Assembly (NCBI RefSeq): GCF_018873765.1
Contig: NC_057923.1
Coordinates: 55,608,593-55,672,592 of the forward strand
Reading direction: 5' to 3'
DNA length: 64,000 nucleotides
Source of the DNA: Telopea speciosissima
Taxonomy: Eukaryota > Streptophyta > Magnoliopsida > Proteales > Proteaceae
Positions 14,406-28,229 of the stretch are shown here, piece after piece. Under the pieces are notes generated by a model that saw only the letters and a list, made by a program, of their open reading frames with translations, searched no databases and was not told the DNA's origin. How positions within the stretch are numbered: position 1 is the first letter of the stretch; every line of letters starts with the position of its first letter. A program made the position numbers and the translations under genes.

Positions 14406-15340
14406 GAAAAGTATGAATTATTCGGCCGAATACAATGTTTTCCTCAAAGATTTTAAAAAATCGTGACTTTTAAATTTAAACAAATTATTGGAATACTTAA
14501 GCTTTATTTAATAAAATTTTAAAAATATTAAATTGATAAAAAGTAAAAATAAATATTTAAATTGAGAAAATAAATAATATATATATATCTATAATTTTAT
14601 TAATGTAAAAATAAATAATATATATATAATTTTAACTAATGCAAATCTCACATTTGGGAGCCATTGGAAAAGATAAAAATAAAAAAATATTTTAACTGAG
14701 GGGAATCTCCCACTTTGAGAGATGTTGGTTGCTGGCATGGATACTTGATACCTTATGCAAGTTCAAGAATTGTCGAATTTAGCTCGTCTCTAGGGAGGCA
14801 TGCGCCCAGGGTGCTGCCAGGGGGCATCCAACGGTTAAGTTATATCTCACACATCTTGGTGCACGCCTAGGGATGTATGCGACATAGCCCAGCGACTGGC
14901 AGAACCCTATGCGTTCCCTGCTCCTTGGAGACGATCCTAATCCAGAATTGTCTCCAATGTATTGTTTAATGTCTATCCAATGTACGACAAAACTACCAAT
15001 GATATGGAGACTAAGATGGACAAAATCATAAATCTGTGGACATTTCAGACATTTCGTATAAAGAAAAAAAATAATTATTCTATTTATATGATGTATTATT
15101 CCATACTTTGGATTCCCTTAACGGATAGGTAGATCAACAAACTTTTGGAGTTAGAATAAATTGATTTTCAGCGTAGTCATAATCTTAACGGTGAGGAATT
15201 TGGGGCATCTCGTTGCACCTTCCATCAATATTCTTAATGTTTGTTAATTAATAAGGTGGATATATTAATTGTTCGTCTTTTGACTGAAGAGTCCCGTGGA
15301 GAAACAATGTGAAAAACAAGTGTGTGGGCTTGGGGTGTTT
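14406..15340. other. Intergenic, AT-rich
   Basis: Very AT-rich to 14700, with two partial TATATATAT blocks. A more GC-balanced stretch at 14740-14960 has no recognisable content. No gene was supported. Confidence 0.4.
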
Positions 15341-15558
15341 AATATTGTCGTGTGTCTCTTAATGTATCAAAATATTCTAAAGCAAGAGCATCAAGACTTG
15401 GTCTCTCTCTCTCTTTCTCTTTCTCTCTCTCTCTCTCTCTCATATATTTATATATATATTTGATAAAAAGAAGGCTATTCATTCATGTACCCCATCTCCA
15501 AGCACAGGAAAATGAAATACATAAAAAAGATAGAGAGTATGATAAACAGAAGACATGG

Positions 15559-16002
15559 TTATATATACGGTATCCATGACCAAAGAATGGAAATTGACCC
15601 TATCGCACATGTTATTGACTGGATCATCCAGACTAGGAGTTGGGTCATAGTCACTTTTGTAAGTAACAAGCAGTAGCCACTGCTAAAGTTGAGCGCACAG
15701 CCGATGATAAACTCGGTGCCACAAGTACCCGAATCGACTTCACCTGCAAACACATAAAACAAGAACAAAGAAAAGTCTCCCACATAGATTCCGGACATTA
15801 CAACATAACCTTGGAGTACAACGATAGGAAATTCCGACTAACGATGGCAGAAGACTCTAATCAAACACGGAGCAGGCCCATCACTCATCAACACCAGCAC
15901 AGTGGTGCCCTTGGGGGACATGGTCACATTCTCAGTTGCCAGTGCCTCGGCGGCATCACACCCAAGTGCATTCTTGTCCAGATCAGTGGTTCCGCGATCC
16001 AT
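15559..16002 (-). pseudogene. Unrecognised coding relic with one in-frame stop
   Basis: From an ATG at 16002 the minus strand runs in one frame for 147 codons to 15559 with a single internal TAG (15838-15840). The first part reads MDRGTTDLDKNALGCDAAEA and continues to SDGPAPCLIRVFCHR; the part after the stop is hydrophobic around FSLFLFYVFAG and contains CGTEFIIGCALNFSSGYC. The hydrophobic centre may instead be an intron, because TTTGCAG precedes GTGAAGTC near 15740. I do not recognise the family. The base composition is less AT-rich than its surroundings. It could be a gene relic or a transposon-borne fragment. Confidence 0.35.
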
Positions 16003-16049
16003 GGCTGGTTGTTTCAATCGATCACCAACGGCTTTTAACTCCTCGTCGA

Positions 16050-17660
16050 TTCATGTGAAGACCTTGAGCTTGCATTAGAATATGAGAGTACCTTCTTTTT
16101 CAAGGTCTACCTGTTTTTCGTCTGCCTATCTGCTTTAACTCTTCAAATTGATTTTTCAATGGTAAGAAGGATTAGTTATGAAAAACAAGTGAAATTTCTT
16201 CAAAGATGAAGAAAGCCTTCACATTTGATTAGCCGCCGTGCCCACCAAGTCAGATGTAATATCCATATATTAAAAGTTTTTCTATGAAGTAAAATGAGTG
16301 TTGGACTAAGGACTATCATACATGCACACTGGCAATAATGGAGAATTTTTCAAAGTTACAAAAAAAAATAGAGTGTATGACTAACGACCATAAAAAACTG
16401 GCACTAATGCTGAGTTTGAAATGAAGCTATTAGAATAAATTTTTTTGGGATGAAATCCCGATTGCAAACGATACAGTAAAATTAGAATACGATGTAACAT
16501 TTAATAGAAAAAAATGAAGTGTATCTTGTACCGTTCGTGTGTTGATGGTGAATAATTAAGAAAACTTTCACAATGCTCAAAGATCACAATTTTGACTTGA
16601 GTCTATTACAATCTTCTATCACCCCACATGTCTCTTCTTTGTGGGAGAAAAAGGAAAAAAATATGACAAAGATTAAGGGACCCAATAAGGATATATAATA
16701 CGGTCTCAATTCTAATCTCAGTTCCACAATGAGTTGGATTGTCTTATATCAATTTGTTACGAATCAAATCGATTTATGCGTAAACTCCCACTAATTGACT
16801 AATCCAATAATTAATTAACCCCACATAAAAACTTCTAGCAAAAATTACTAGATAGAGACCCACACATAATTCAGAGTAGAAGTGGAAAACAAAATGGCTA
16901 ACTAACTCATCCACTCATATCAAATTGATAGGGAAAAAAAATCCATGTTTATTAATGTAATTACGGAAGGTGAATGAATATCATTGTTATATTATATATA
17001 TCCTTAATTTGATACTTCTTATAAGGTCACTTTCATATGCAAGTGACACCAAATCAACTTTATTTCTTCAAAAAATGACAATCAAAGATAAAGGGGGAAA
17101 GAACAACATGATGAGGTTTGAATTAAAAGACAACATGATTGATGTGGTTTGAATTAAAAGAGAGAAAATGCTTGGAACAAAGAATGTCGTCACAAATCTT
17201 TCTTTATCAAAGTGTGTTCATGAATTTGCATGCACAAGTGTGATCCTAGTCGTACTAGTGGGATCTATTCTTTATGGGAGAGCCTTTTTTATTAAGGTAA
17301 AACAATCACATGATGTCAGTGTGCAGATTCCATCCAACGTTCTCTCACATTTTATACCATGGATTCTACATTATCTCAACATTAAATTTCCTTGCAACCA
17401 TTTGTAACCACGCTATTGATGGGAAACTATACTCTGGTGTTGGGGGAATCATCTTCCTTTTTTGTTAATAGTACTCTCCGTAAGGGTGTTGAGTTTTATA
17501 ATAGCTTTTCATATTTGATTGAGTCCATGCATATCTTTTTTGTAGTCTATCGATTTCTAAAATTTTAATTCATCACTTGATGAATTTTATTTGGGTTGAA
17601 ACTTGATATAAGTCTGTAGAAAATATTTTTTTTTTACAAAAATAAAAATAAAAGAAAATA
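16050..17660. other. Intergenic, no gene recognised
   Basis: AT-rich spacer. Short repeated words occur near 17110-17160 (GGTTTGAATTAAAAGA twice). The small open frames are isolated and show no domain. Confidence 0.4.
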
Positions 17661-17666
17661 GTGATA

Positions 17667-17830
17667 GAGGTGGAGGGAATTTCTTGTAGAGCGGTGAAAT
17701 GCGTAGAGATCGGAAAGCACACTAATGACGAAAGTACTCTATTGGATTGACACTAACACTAATATAAGAGACAAAAGCCAGGGGAGCAAATGAGCTAGAT
17801 TAGATAACCAGTAGTCCTAGACGTTAAATT
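17667..17830 (+). pseudogene. rrn16: Decayed plastid 16S rRNA fragment (NUPT)
   Basis: The segment contains GCGGTGAAATGCGTAGAGAT followed by CGGAAAG, then a degraded GACACTAACACT...GAGACAAAAGCCAGGGGAG, AGATTAGATAACCAGTAGTC and CTAGACGTTAAA. These are in the order of the 690-810 region of bacterial/plastid 16S rRNA (helices near the 790 loop). Many substitutions and small insertions show it is not functional and is old. The plastid form is favoured over the mitochondrial 18S, which differs at AAATGCGTAGAGATCGG. Neighbouring sequence to about 18400 may include more organellar DNA but I cannot place it. Confidence 0.8.
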
Positions 17831-18660
17831 TGTTAAATACATTGAACTATTATATTAAGTACCAAATTTTCTTCAAGCCACGATAAAAGGGAAATTCCTT
17901 CACTAAGGCTTGGACTAGAATTGACATTCACCGTTGAATGTCCGAACTGCTAGATTGATATCTCCATCTAGCATTGCCGCACTACATACTTTTAGGAATT
18001 AAAGAGGATTAAACTCCCCCTTGGGCTGCCCTAAGCTTTTAGAATCGACAAATTCAAGCGCAAGCATCGAGTTCAAAATGGCCCAGCACTACCCTAACCT
18101 GAATTTTAACAAGAACTTCTACAATATGGCCGGGGCACATAATATAAGCATTTGCTATTGATTAGTGCAGCTTAATATGATATGTTCGTTGCATTTCGTT
18201 GCTCCTAGTACAAAATCCTGTATTTCTATCTAGAACATTTCCATTCCAAAAATGGAAATAAATTAGAATTCTCAATACTCTCTTTGCCTCATCTAGGCGA
18301 TGAAATATTTTTAGAAAAATGCAAATCATAATGATTTTCGCCTCCATTCTCAACCATATATTCTTTCTCCGTCACCCCCGCTCCAAATTGGGATCCAGAT
18401 TGATCCGGGCTGGGATAATGGTGCCCAGAAAAGAAAACTACTGCGCTAATGCGGCAATCAAACTACTGCACTACTGCGCCATACTAGCAGTATGAAAAGC
18501 GCTAATGCCCCGACTATAAATGGGTGTATTATTAACTTCACTTTTAGATGTTCCTACTCAAATAAAGAAGGGGAGATTTTTTTTTTTTTTTTTTTTGGGG
18601 GTGGGGGGGAAGGCGCGGGGGAGGAAGAGGGAGTTAGCCAATTAATATGATCCATGTTGA
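17831..18660. other. Sequence downstream of the plastid fragment
   Basis: No gene recognised. It includes CTACTGCGC/ACTGCGC repeats near 18440-18475 and a T20/G-rich run near 18580-18620. Part could be further diverged organellar DNA. Confidence 0.3.
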
Positions 18661-18666
18661 ATTGAA

Positions 18667-18955
18667 GGCAGTGTTTGGTATGCGTTCTTGAAATAGATCC
18701 TAAATCAAACATCTAGACCCATTATTTATTTAATGTGTAATTGTCATCTCATCTTCTCAACCTTAACATTTTATGGGTCCCGAGCACCCCGCACCTTGAA
18801 GATCTTTACTCTAAATCATGGTTAAAGAGAATGAACTATACAGTTATACTTTGAAAGCATTTGGAATCGTATAGTGGAGTTTTTGAAATTAAGTCTACGT
18901 TTGCCATGATTTCAAAGAATGCGATACCGACCAAGAATGCATACCAAATGCAACC
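18667..18955. mobile_element. MITE with GTTTGGTATGCGTTCTTG-type ends
   Basis: The left end GGCAGTGTTTGGTATGCGTT and the right end (reverse complement GGTTGCATTTGGTATGCATT) are imperfect inverted repeats of about 25 bp. No coding content. A shorter relative with the same kind of ends lies at 25290-25383. Confidence 0.65.
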
Positions 18956-18959
18956 AGCA

Positions 18960-20165
18960 GATCATCAGCCTAAATTGTACCAAGCCTGATGTTGGGCTTC
19001 TGAAGCCGAGTAGCCTTTATTGAGACAAAATGGGCTGGGATAATGGGTTTGGCTACAACTATCCCGCACCGAAGGCCAACACGGGCTTGGGTTTTAAAAA
19101 ACCTGGTCCAGCCGATTGACTTGTACTCCTAACTTGCTAGTCTGATTATTCTATTAATTTCCAAGGGTCTCACACTTTCACTTTAGGGTCTAGAAGTGGC
19201 AATGGGTCGGGAGGTTGGGTAGTGGCTTGTTGGCTCAGGTCATGTACTTCTCGATATTAGTAGAAGAGAAAATATTGACCCAAACTAAAACACAAAAAAG
19301 TTTCTCCTAATCCAAACACGACACAACATGATATGATTAAGCAGAGTGAGCCATGTTTGGGTGATATAAAATGACATAAATGATGGGAGAAGGTTTTCTT
19401 TCACCATAGCATCTTAGAATTCACAAATCCCTACAAAGTTTTAGTATGTTCTCAAAAATACCCTCCCAAGTGCATTTAAAGCTCCACAGTAAATGGATTA
19501 AAGAATGTACACGTACCATACTAATTCCAGCAAGCAGAGCCATCGATCTTAAGCTTCAATTATATTCCAAATTGATTGCAAGGGCCTCGCCAACGATAAC
19601 GGATGAAGGAAACAAATGGTTTATCGCAACCCAACCCAGTTTATCTTGATCATTTATAGACAAACATCCTAAACCCATACCCTTGGGGTTTGGGTTTAGT
19701 AGAGAAGGCAACATCAGTGAAAATAGAGAATTGAGTAGAGGTGCTCATATTAACAGCATTCTGGACCAACTGACCCAATGGACCTTCTTTTCCTCACCCT
19801 TTTAACTCCATTAGAATCTGTAAAATGCTTTATTCGAATTGACGTGAGAAATTGAGGAGTGGGTGACAATATCTATAATTATTTAAGAACTTAAGCATTA
19901 TATGTATTATATATTATATATTTATATATATATATTCTCATTAAGTGGAAATAATTGTGTATTATTTTGATACTATTTTTCATTTATGTTAATAGATTAA
20001 AATGTGCAATCAAATTTTATTAAATTGGAATTTGAATATCCGACTCCTTGGCAAATACAAATTCAAATTCACAATTAAAATGTTCATCAAATATCAAATC
20101 GGATACGAATTTGGATACTAGTGTATCTGCTTTGAATTCTCTCCATTTACATCACTAGTTGAGGT
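18960..20165. other. Intergenic, repeat relics
   Basis: Words such as GGGTCGGGAGGTTGGGT near 19205 and ATATATTATATATTTATATA near 19905 suggest decayed repeats. No gene was supported. Confidence 0.35.
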
Positions 20166-20171
20166 ATTCAG

Positions 20172-20330
20172 CTCTCCTCCAGCCGTGGCGAGAGTTGGAG
20201 GAACCAGCCCAGCAAGAATAGGGGTGTTTGGGTCATTTAACAGGCAGGCCCCCTATGAAATGGTCAAAACCCCCCCTGTTTTTGCTGGGTTGGATCCTCC
20301 TGCTCCTGCCACTGCTGGAGGAGAGCCAGG
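20172..20330. repeat. Foldback element F9
   Basis: Arms of about 65 bp: the left starts CTCTCCTCCAGCCGTGGCG and the right ends CACTGCTGGAGGAGAG. GGGTCATTTAAC and ATGAAATGGTC flank the centre. Same subfamily as F5 in PRX2 intron 1. Confidence 0.8.
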
Positions 20331-20339
20331 TCTGTAGTC

Positions 20340-21280
20340 GAGGGAGTGTTGGAGGTGGAATTTATAGTTAGGTGAGAATTATCTTTCTTGCCCCCACCCC
20401 CTCCCCCAACCCCAAACAAAAAAAAAACCCTAAAGTTGACTCTTTTTAAAAGTCTACGATATGGGGTCCATTAGTTTCTAGATCTGGATAGAAAGAAAAA
20501 AAAATAGGGCAGTTGTTGAGTAGGAGTATTGGGAAAAACTGTTGAGGGACTACTCCGACCATGGATTAGGGTCCATCTTTCATCCTAGGTCATTATTACT
20601 CTCCTTTAATATACAAAGTTGATAATGCTCTCCTCATTTTACGGTCCTAAAAGTCGGTTAATCTTTTGGAATTAGTGTGTGATTACACTTTCATCAAAAA
20701 AAAAAATAATGCTCCCCCCATAGTTTTGATGCCTGCCTCAAGTTATCCAGGCCCATCAGTGAAGGAATTCTTCTTTTGCCAAGGGTCAAGGGAAAATGCC
20801 TCCAAACTGTTAATTGCTCAATTGGATATATTGATCCAAATAGATCGGTCAGCAGGTCAACCCGTAGAGAGAGGTCACCCATGTAGATCGTAGGGTATCT
20901 CTATTTGATCATTTCTTCTCCATCTTTATTTTTTTTTCCATATAATTTAATCACTATATTAGAAAAGAAGGAAAAGATAACTACACAATCAAAAGGAGGC
21001 TGGGATCTCCGCCCCAAGGACAATCCCTTGGAGAAGAAACATAGCCTCTATCAAGCCACAGGACCAAGGGATCCTAAAAAACAAAATCTTCATCTCTACT
21101 TTGTTCTCAACTTAAGAGGGTTGAGTCTCCCCATCTAGGGCTTTTTGCACTTTTAGCAGAGTTAGAGATTGAGAAAACCAGTAGGATTCTTAGGAGAGCT
21201 TTTTGCTCCTGCTACATCAGCTTTCTTGCCTCTTTGAAATTGGCTATTGTTCCAATGGTGGAATATTTGACATTGATTCA
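20340..21280. other. Intergenic, no gene recognised
   Basis: Contains A- and T-rich runs and several short open frames on both strands (20666-20893, 20905-21138) without recognisable domains. Confidence 0.35.
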
Positions 21281-21289
21281 CAGTGTTCT

Positions 21290-21460
21290 TGAGAACAAGT
21301 GCCCAGCCCACTTGCTAGAATGTGGAGCGTTAAAGGCCATCTTACTAGGAGATCCTGGGTTCAAGACTTCAAGCCTCTTGGTTCTCACCTTTCTTCCCCC
21401 TCCCCCCAATAGATTAGGATAGAGTAGGCACCAATTTAACAAAAAAAAAAGAAAAAAAAG
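21290..21460 (+). mobile_element. Possible SINE-like unit with A-rich tail
   Basis: A box-B-like GGGTTCAAGAC lies near 21357 and the unit ends in an A-rich tail (AAAAAAAAAAGAAAAAAAAG) near 21440-21460. Box A is unclear, so this is tentative. Confidence 0.3.
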
Positions 21461-21703
21461 TAGTGTCCTATAAAGATTCATTATAGGTAGAAGAACAACA
21501 CTAGTATGTGTTTCCATTATTCATATATTTTTTTGGTAATCAAAGCTTTATTGACAAGAATGTGTAGTACACATAGATTTCGAAGTACATAATTCAAACC
21601 TATTGATTAAATCTTATTCATAATATATAACTATATCTAAAGTCATCAAAAACATCAAACAAAACCAAACCCTACAACTAATTAAAAAGCTTGAGATCAA
21701 GGC

Positions 21704-23843
<2,140 letters not shown>

Positions 23844-23956
23844 GATTCTAGCTTAATTCAAAACTCTCAGATCAGAGAATGCAAGCAGAGAAGAAAATGA
23901 AGAAGCTAGAAGAAGAAGAAGAAGCACTTGCGTTAAGTAGTTGCTAAGCTCTTCCT

Positions 23957-23966
23957 CTATTTATAG
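23957..23966 (-). promoter_or_regulatory. TATA box of PRX3
   Basis: CTATAAATAG on the minus strand, about 115 bp upstream of the PRX3 ATG. Spacing and sequence fit a plant core promoter. Confidence 0.55.
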
Positions 23967-24179
23967 TAGTCGATTGTTAAAAGTGTGGCACTTATTTTCT
24001 TCTTCGTTATCTCTGGCCCCACCATCAAATATTTAAACTTATAATGTTAACAAAACAATGAGTATGACACACACACACGCAGTGAGAGAGAAAGAGAGAG
24101 AGAGAGAGAACGAGAAGTACTTGTAACGCGGTTTTAGAGAGGCCAAGTAACCCGGTAGAAATAGAGCTTGACGGGGAAA

Positions 24180-24290
24180 ATTATCTCCTCCAGGGAAATT
24201 CCCTGCTCGGCCCAGTTTACAGTGCCCCTAATAAGGGGATAAGGGGGTTGGATCCCTTCCAGGAAGGGGTTGGAGGGGATCTTTGACGGA
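24180..24290. repeat. Shortened foldback element F11, F3-like
   Basis: AAATTATCTCCTCCAGGGAA, TTCCCTGCTCGGCCCAGTTT and ACAGTGCCCCTAATAAGGGG match the left arm of F3. The right arm is short (GGTTGGAGGGGATCTTTG) and the shared core is missing, so the centre appears deleted. Confidence 0.55.
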
Positions 24291-24339
24291 CGCTGAGGTG
24301 TCTTTACAAACAAGAGAATGGCTTTTAAAGTTCTCAATT

Positions 24340-25160
24340 TGGAGGCCCAACCGAAAGACTGACCGGAGTCCGGACTGAACCAAACTAAAAAACCGAAACC
24401 AGACTCATTGAATTCTTTATTGGTTTGGTTTCGATCTTGAATTTAGGATAAAGAAAAAAATTTGATAAAAAACTTAAAATTACCCTATAGTTTTTGTGAT
24501 TGATCCATGTATATACTTGATCATTAGATTATAAATATAAAAATGGATTAAAGATGGCATAGAGATTTAACGTGGTTTACACACCAATATGATGTGCTAC
24601 ATCCATGGACGAAGTTCAAGATGATTCACTATGTAATGGAAGAAAATACGATGGAAATCTCTCAAGGACACCCAAACAGCGAAGAAAAATTTTCCTTAGA
24701 AAACCTTAGTTTGGCAAAAACCCAAAACTCACTTGTTTCGCTTGCTTATACAACAAGACGATAAAACATATAAATACTCCTTCAAGTCAAGTCAATCCAT
24801 CGGGTCGAATTGAAACATTCCATGGGGGCTTCACTTCTGCAACCCCAAGCCCTTCGAAAAAATCTCATTCAAATCGTCGTAAAAAATATCGGCGTTATAA
24901 CAATTATAACCACTAAAAATCGAAATATATAATGTATATTGACCTACAGAAACTTAATTGAAAACCGATAAGTAATCGACAAGAGAAACTTATAAAGGAA
25001 CCAAAACCAACCGAATTGATAGCTAATCGGTTCAATTTGGTTTTTACAGATTGATTAGATTGTCAGTCGGTTTCAGTATAGACCAATATGTGTTGAGCTC
25101 TATCAAGTATCAGCCCGACCAAAACTGATTGGAACCGACCAATTGACAATTAAACTGGCT
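24340..25160. repeat. hAT-like relic with an inserted dispersed repeat
   Basis: The flanks of this block (ACCGGAGTCCGGACTGAACC; AACCGACCAATTGAC) have the ACCGGTT-rich style of the hAT-like elements. The centre, 24540-24890, is a separate repeat (AGATGGCATAGAGATTTAAC, then CCAATATGATGTGCTACATC) also found at 33335-33680 in the same orientation. Confidence 0.5.
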
Positions 25161-25289
25161 TGGAACACACTTCACAACAAGAGAGTTTGAATTTCCAATT
25201 ACATGGACCATGTCAAAACTTCTGGCTTTCTAGCATGAGTGTATGACCTTGCAGCTCTTGATCACCTAAGAGCCTAATGATAACATTTA

Positions 25290-25383
25290 GGCTGCGTTTG
25301 GTATGTATTTTAAGTCTAATTTTATCATTCGAGAATACAATATTAACCTAAAATGTATTCAAAGAATACATACCAAACACTGT
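25290..25383. mobile_element. Short MITE, GGCTGCGTTTGGTATG-type ends
   Basis: Left GGCTGCGTTTGGTATGTATT pairs with right AATACATACCAAACACTG. 94 bp, no coding capacity, related to the element at 18667-18955. Confidence 0.7.
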
Positions 25384-25389
25384 TTTAGC

Positions 25390-25920
25390 TACTTTAAGCT
25401 CTATTCATTGTTAGGGTGTGAACACTGGAAAGTTAGGAAGAATCTTCTAAGGTAGTATATAGTCAATTAAGACGGTTGCTAAAACTAAATGAGAATACTT
25501 GAAATTAAAACAGATGATTAGTTATCTTTCTACTTACTGGCATGGTGGTGGGGTTTGTGATATAAAGCTAATTAAGTTACCTTAGCGTTTAAGGGATGTT
25601 TGGAAAATTCACAAACCAAGCTTTGAAGAACCTTCCGAATTCCAATTTTAGCAGGAATTCTCAGAGTTCAAATGATAAAATTGATCAATCAAAGATGGAA
25701 AGATGATGATGATGATATAGGAATTCCACTCTTAAAGTGCTATTTCTGGTGAACAAACAATAACTACTAGGATAATTACCCCCAAAAAACATGAAGGAAA
25801 GAAGAACATTGACCATGGATCCAAGAAATTTCCTTATCCTATAATTTTCCTGATTGCCCCATTGGGTATGGCCTTACAGTGATAGACACCACGCGCTTGC
25901 TTTTTTTTGTTGGAAAGGGA
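25390..25920. other. Intergenic, no gene recognised
   Basis: AT-rich spacer with a short GATGAT run near 25705. Nothing supportable as a gene. Confidence 0.4.
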
Positions 25921-25921
25921 G

Positions 25922-26045
25922 CTTATATAATATTATTATTATTCCTAAGGGGATAGGGGAGGGAAAGGCAGGAGGCTCGAACTCCAAACCTCCTGGTGAG
26001 CATGGGTATGAAGCGCACCACAGCTCACCAACGGCTCTACACGCT
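25922..26045 (-). mobile_element. tRNA-derived SINE-like unit
   Basis: Read on the minus strand: box-A-like TAGAGCCGTTGGTGAGCTG (26040-26022), box-B-like GGAGTTCGAGCC (25985-25974), then a tail of AATAATAATAAT at 25943-25931. Order and spacing fit a SINE. It does not fold as a tRNA by eye. Confidence 0.45.
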
Positions 26046-26059
26046 TGCTTCTTACTCTA

Positions 26060-26520
26060 AGGTAATACAAGTTTGAACCACACTTGAGATGGTGAATACT
26101 AGGGATTCAAATGGTATTGAGATTTGAAAGCTATGTTACTCTACCATTCAGCTTCTTTAGCTTCTTCTCTTGGATTGTTGTATATGGTGGGTGTTTGAAA
26201 ATTTGGTTTATTGGTTCTCATATCATCACTTTATTATCCAATCATACTCTTATATTTGGAAATTTAACATGTTAATGAACCTCCTTTCTAGATAAGTCAA
26301 CATATATACAAGTAAAATTAATAGAATGGCTATTTGTCACTAATTTTTTCCTGATTACAGTTGGATACTACTGAAAAATTGACTTTCAAAGTCAAGCCCC
26401 TCCAACCCCACCCCTTTATTTATTTATTTTTTTTTTAGCTTTGACTTCTCGAGTGGTGAGGGGGAGATGTAGGTTATCAAATGGATTTCTCAATCTTCTT
26501 TTTGTTTATTTATTTGTTGG
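26060..26520. other. Intergenic, no gene recognised
   Basis: AT-rich with T runs near 26420. Nothing supportable. Confidence 0.4.
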
Positions 26521-26524
26521 AAGA

Positions 26525-26890
26525 AAGTTTTCTACGGGGGAGTGTGTGCCCTATGCCCAGACATAGGGGTGTTAATTGACGGATTAAATTTTATTGCTAC
26601 ACTTGTGTAGCAGGAATGTTCTTGCTACAAGGTTGGCAGCCAAGGAAATAGAATCTTAAAGGATATTTTTAAAAATACTAAAATCTTGGAGGGTATTTAT
26701 GAACCCTAAGGGGAAGTGAATTATTCCATTTCCTTGGTTGCCTGCCTTGTAGCAAGAACATTCCTATTATAAATGTAGCAGCAAAAATTTTTCCCTAATT
26801 GACTGCCCGTCCCATGAATGGCGGAAATGATCTCTCTATTGATGCCGCTGCACGTAGGGGCCACACTCCCCCATAGAGAACTCTTTCCTT
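26525..26890. repeat. Foldback element F12, interrupted by another element
   Basis: Outer arms TTTTCTACGGGGGAGTGTG and CCACACTCCCCCATAGAGAA pair. The centre on the right contains the core in the form CGGAAATGATC. A 215-bp inverted-repeat element with its own target duplication sits in the left part. Confidence 0.7.
26581..26795. mobile_element. MITE nested in foldback element F12
   Basis: Long inverted arms: left GGATTAAATTTTATTGCTAC and GCAGGAATGTTCTTGCTACA; right TGTAGCAAGAACATTCCTAT and GTAGCAGCAAAAATTTTTCC. It is flanked by TAATTGAC on both sides (26573-26580 and 26796-26803), with a ninth base that differs. The 8-9-bp duplication fits hAT or Mutator type. Confidence 0.85.
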
Positions 26891-26899
26891 TATTTGTTT

Positions 26900-27955
26900 T
26901 CAATTCATTGACTATTTCAATTAATTACTATTAATTATTGTTTGATTTATTTTCTTTAGTAATCTGTATTCAAATTTTTCATGAAAATAAAATTTTGACA
27001 AATAATTGTAGATGTAAATCTTTGGAAAATATTTATCTCTCCGACTGTGAAGAGGGTTAAGAGAATCAAAGGTACATGATTTGGCATAACCCCCCCCCCC
27101 CCCTCTCCCATTGTAGGAACCAATTTTCTCTCCCCTATATTCTCATCCAATGGTCCTATGGGTGAAAATAAATTGTCCTCTAAATCTTTTGGTGGAAGGG
27201 AGATTCACAATTTTTCGTATTTAACTCTTAGCTTTCATTGTTACTTCTTTAATTTTCTGGTAAGAAAATGGATTTTTTATGTAGGAAATCCAAACCCAAC
27301 TCATTTTTTTTCTTCTTTCTTCATATGGACAAAAAAAAGGGTGTACTCAATACACGATCACTTGGTCACAATAAAACAACCTTACCATTACATCAAGGCC
27401 CGGCTATGAAAAAAAAAAAAAAATTCATCCAAATTTCTTTTTCATGTGCTAACAAATTAATTTGGTTGAAAGAATACTTAAACAACCATTTCACAATAAA
27501 ACAGTAGTAATTAAAGCATTTTTTGCCTTATCTTTTGTATTATTTCTGCTTTTATTTTAAACAAAACAATCTTTACAATGTGTGTGCTATGTATTTAATT
27601 TTTCTCATTGCCTTTAAAGTATCAAACCGATTGAGAGCTACAAAACCATAAAACAATATCAAAATATTGATAGAGTGAGTCATTATCTAGAAATTTTGAC
27701 CCTGGGACTCCAAGTGGATTGTCAAATCTCATAATATGATGAATCTTTTCTAGAAGTATCATCAATCACCCAAATATGAATCAAAATTGACTTGTGAATT
27801 GTGCTTTTGCTTGGTAATGCTTTATGGCTGAAGCATACAAGATGAATAGAGTTGTCAAGTGCTAACAAAAGTGACTTTTGGTTTTTTGGTAGAGGCTAAT
27901 AAAAGTATTCGAAGGCACTTGTGTTGGAAGTATTTAAAAGCTTAGGTTATTAGAT
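26900..27955. other. Intergenic, no gene recognised
   Basis: AT-rich with a C run near 27090 and A runs near 27410. Short open frames only. Confidence 0.4.
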
Positions 27956-27962
27956 GGAGAAG

Positions 27963-28150
27963 CCTTGATTTTCCAATGGGTCGGCATTCTCTGTGGGAGA
28001 ACATGACCTTGTGCGCATGGGGGTCAATGAGAGTGTATGTGATTTAGTATCATAAGGGCAGAATTTCCATTTTTTATGGGGGCGGTGCAATCATTTTGCC
28101 CCCTGTGTCTGAGCATGGGCGGTACACTCGCCCTACAAAGAACTTTTCTC
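27963..28150. repeat. Probable foldback element F13
   Basis: The centre GGTGCAATCATTTTGCCCCC followed by TGTGTCTGAGCATGGGCGG fits the shared core. The outer arms pair only loosely, so this copy is either old or only core-related. Confidence 0.4.
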
Positions 28151-28229
28151 CTTTTCCAATATAATAATATGTGATCCTCCCAACCACTCTGCTTTACGTG
28201 TTTCACTTCTTTTCGGTGGCAGTACACAC

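Noticed and set aside
17667-17830. A functional rRNA gene
   Set aside because: Fragment of about 160 bp with many substitutions; only a plastid-derived relic.
20666-21138. Several 60-80-codon frames
   Set aside because: No homology recognised, both strands open at once, and adjacent A/T runs; treated as chance frames.
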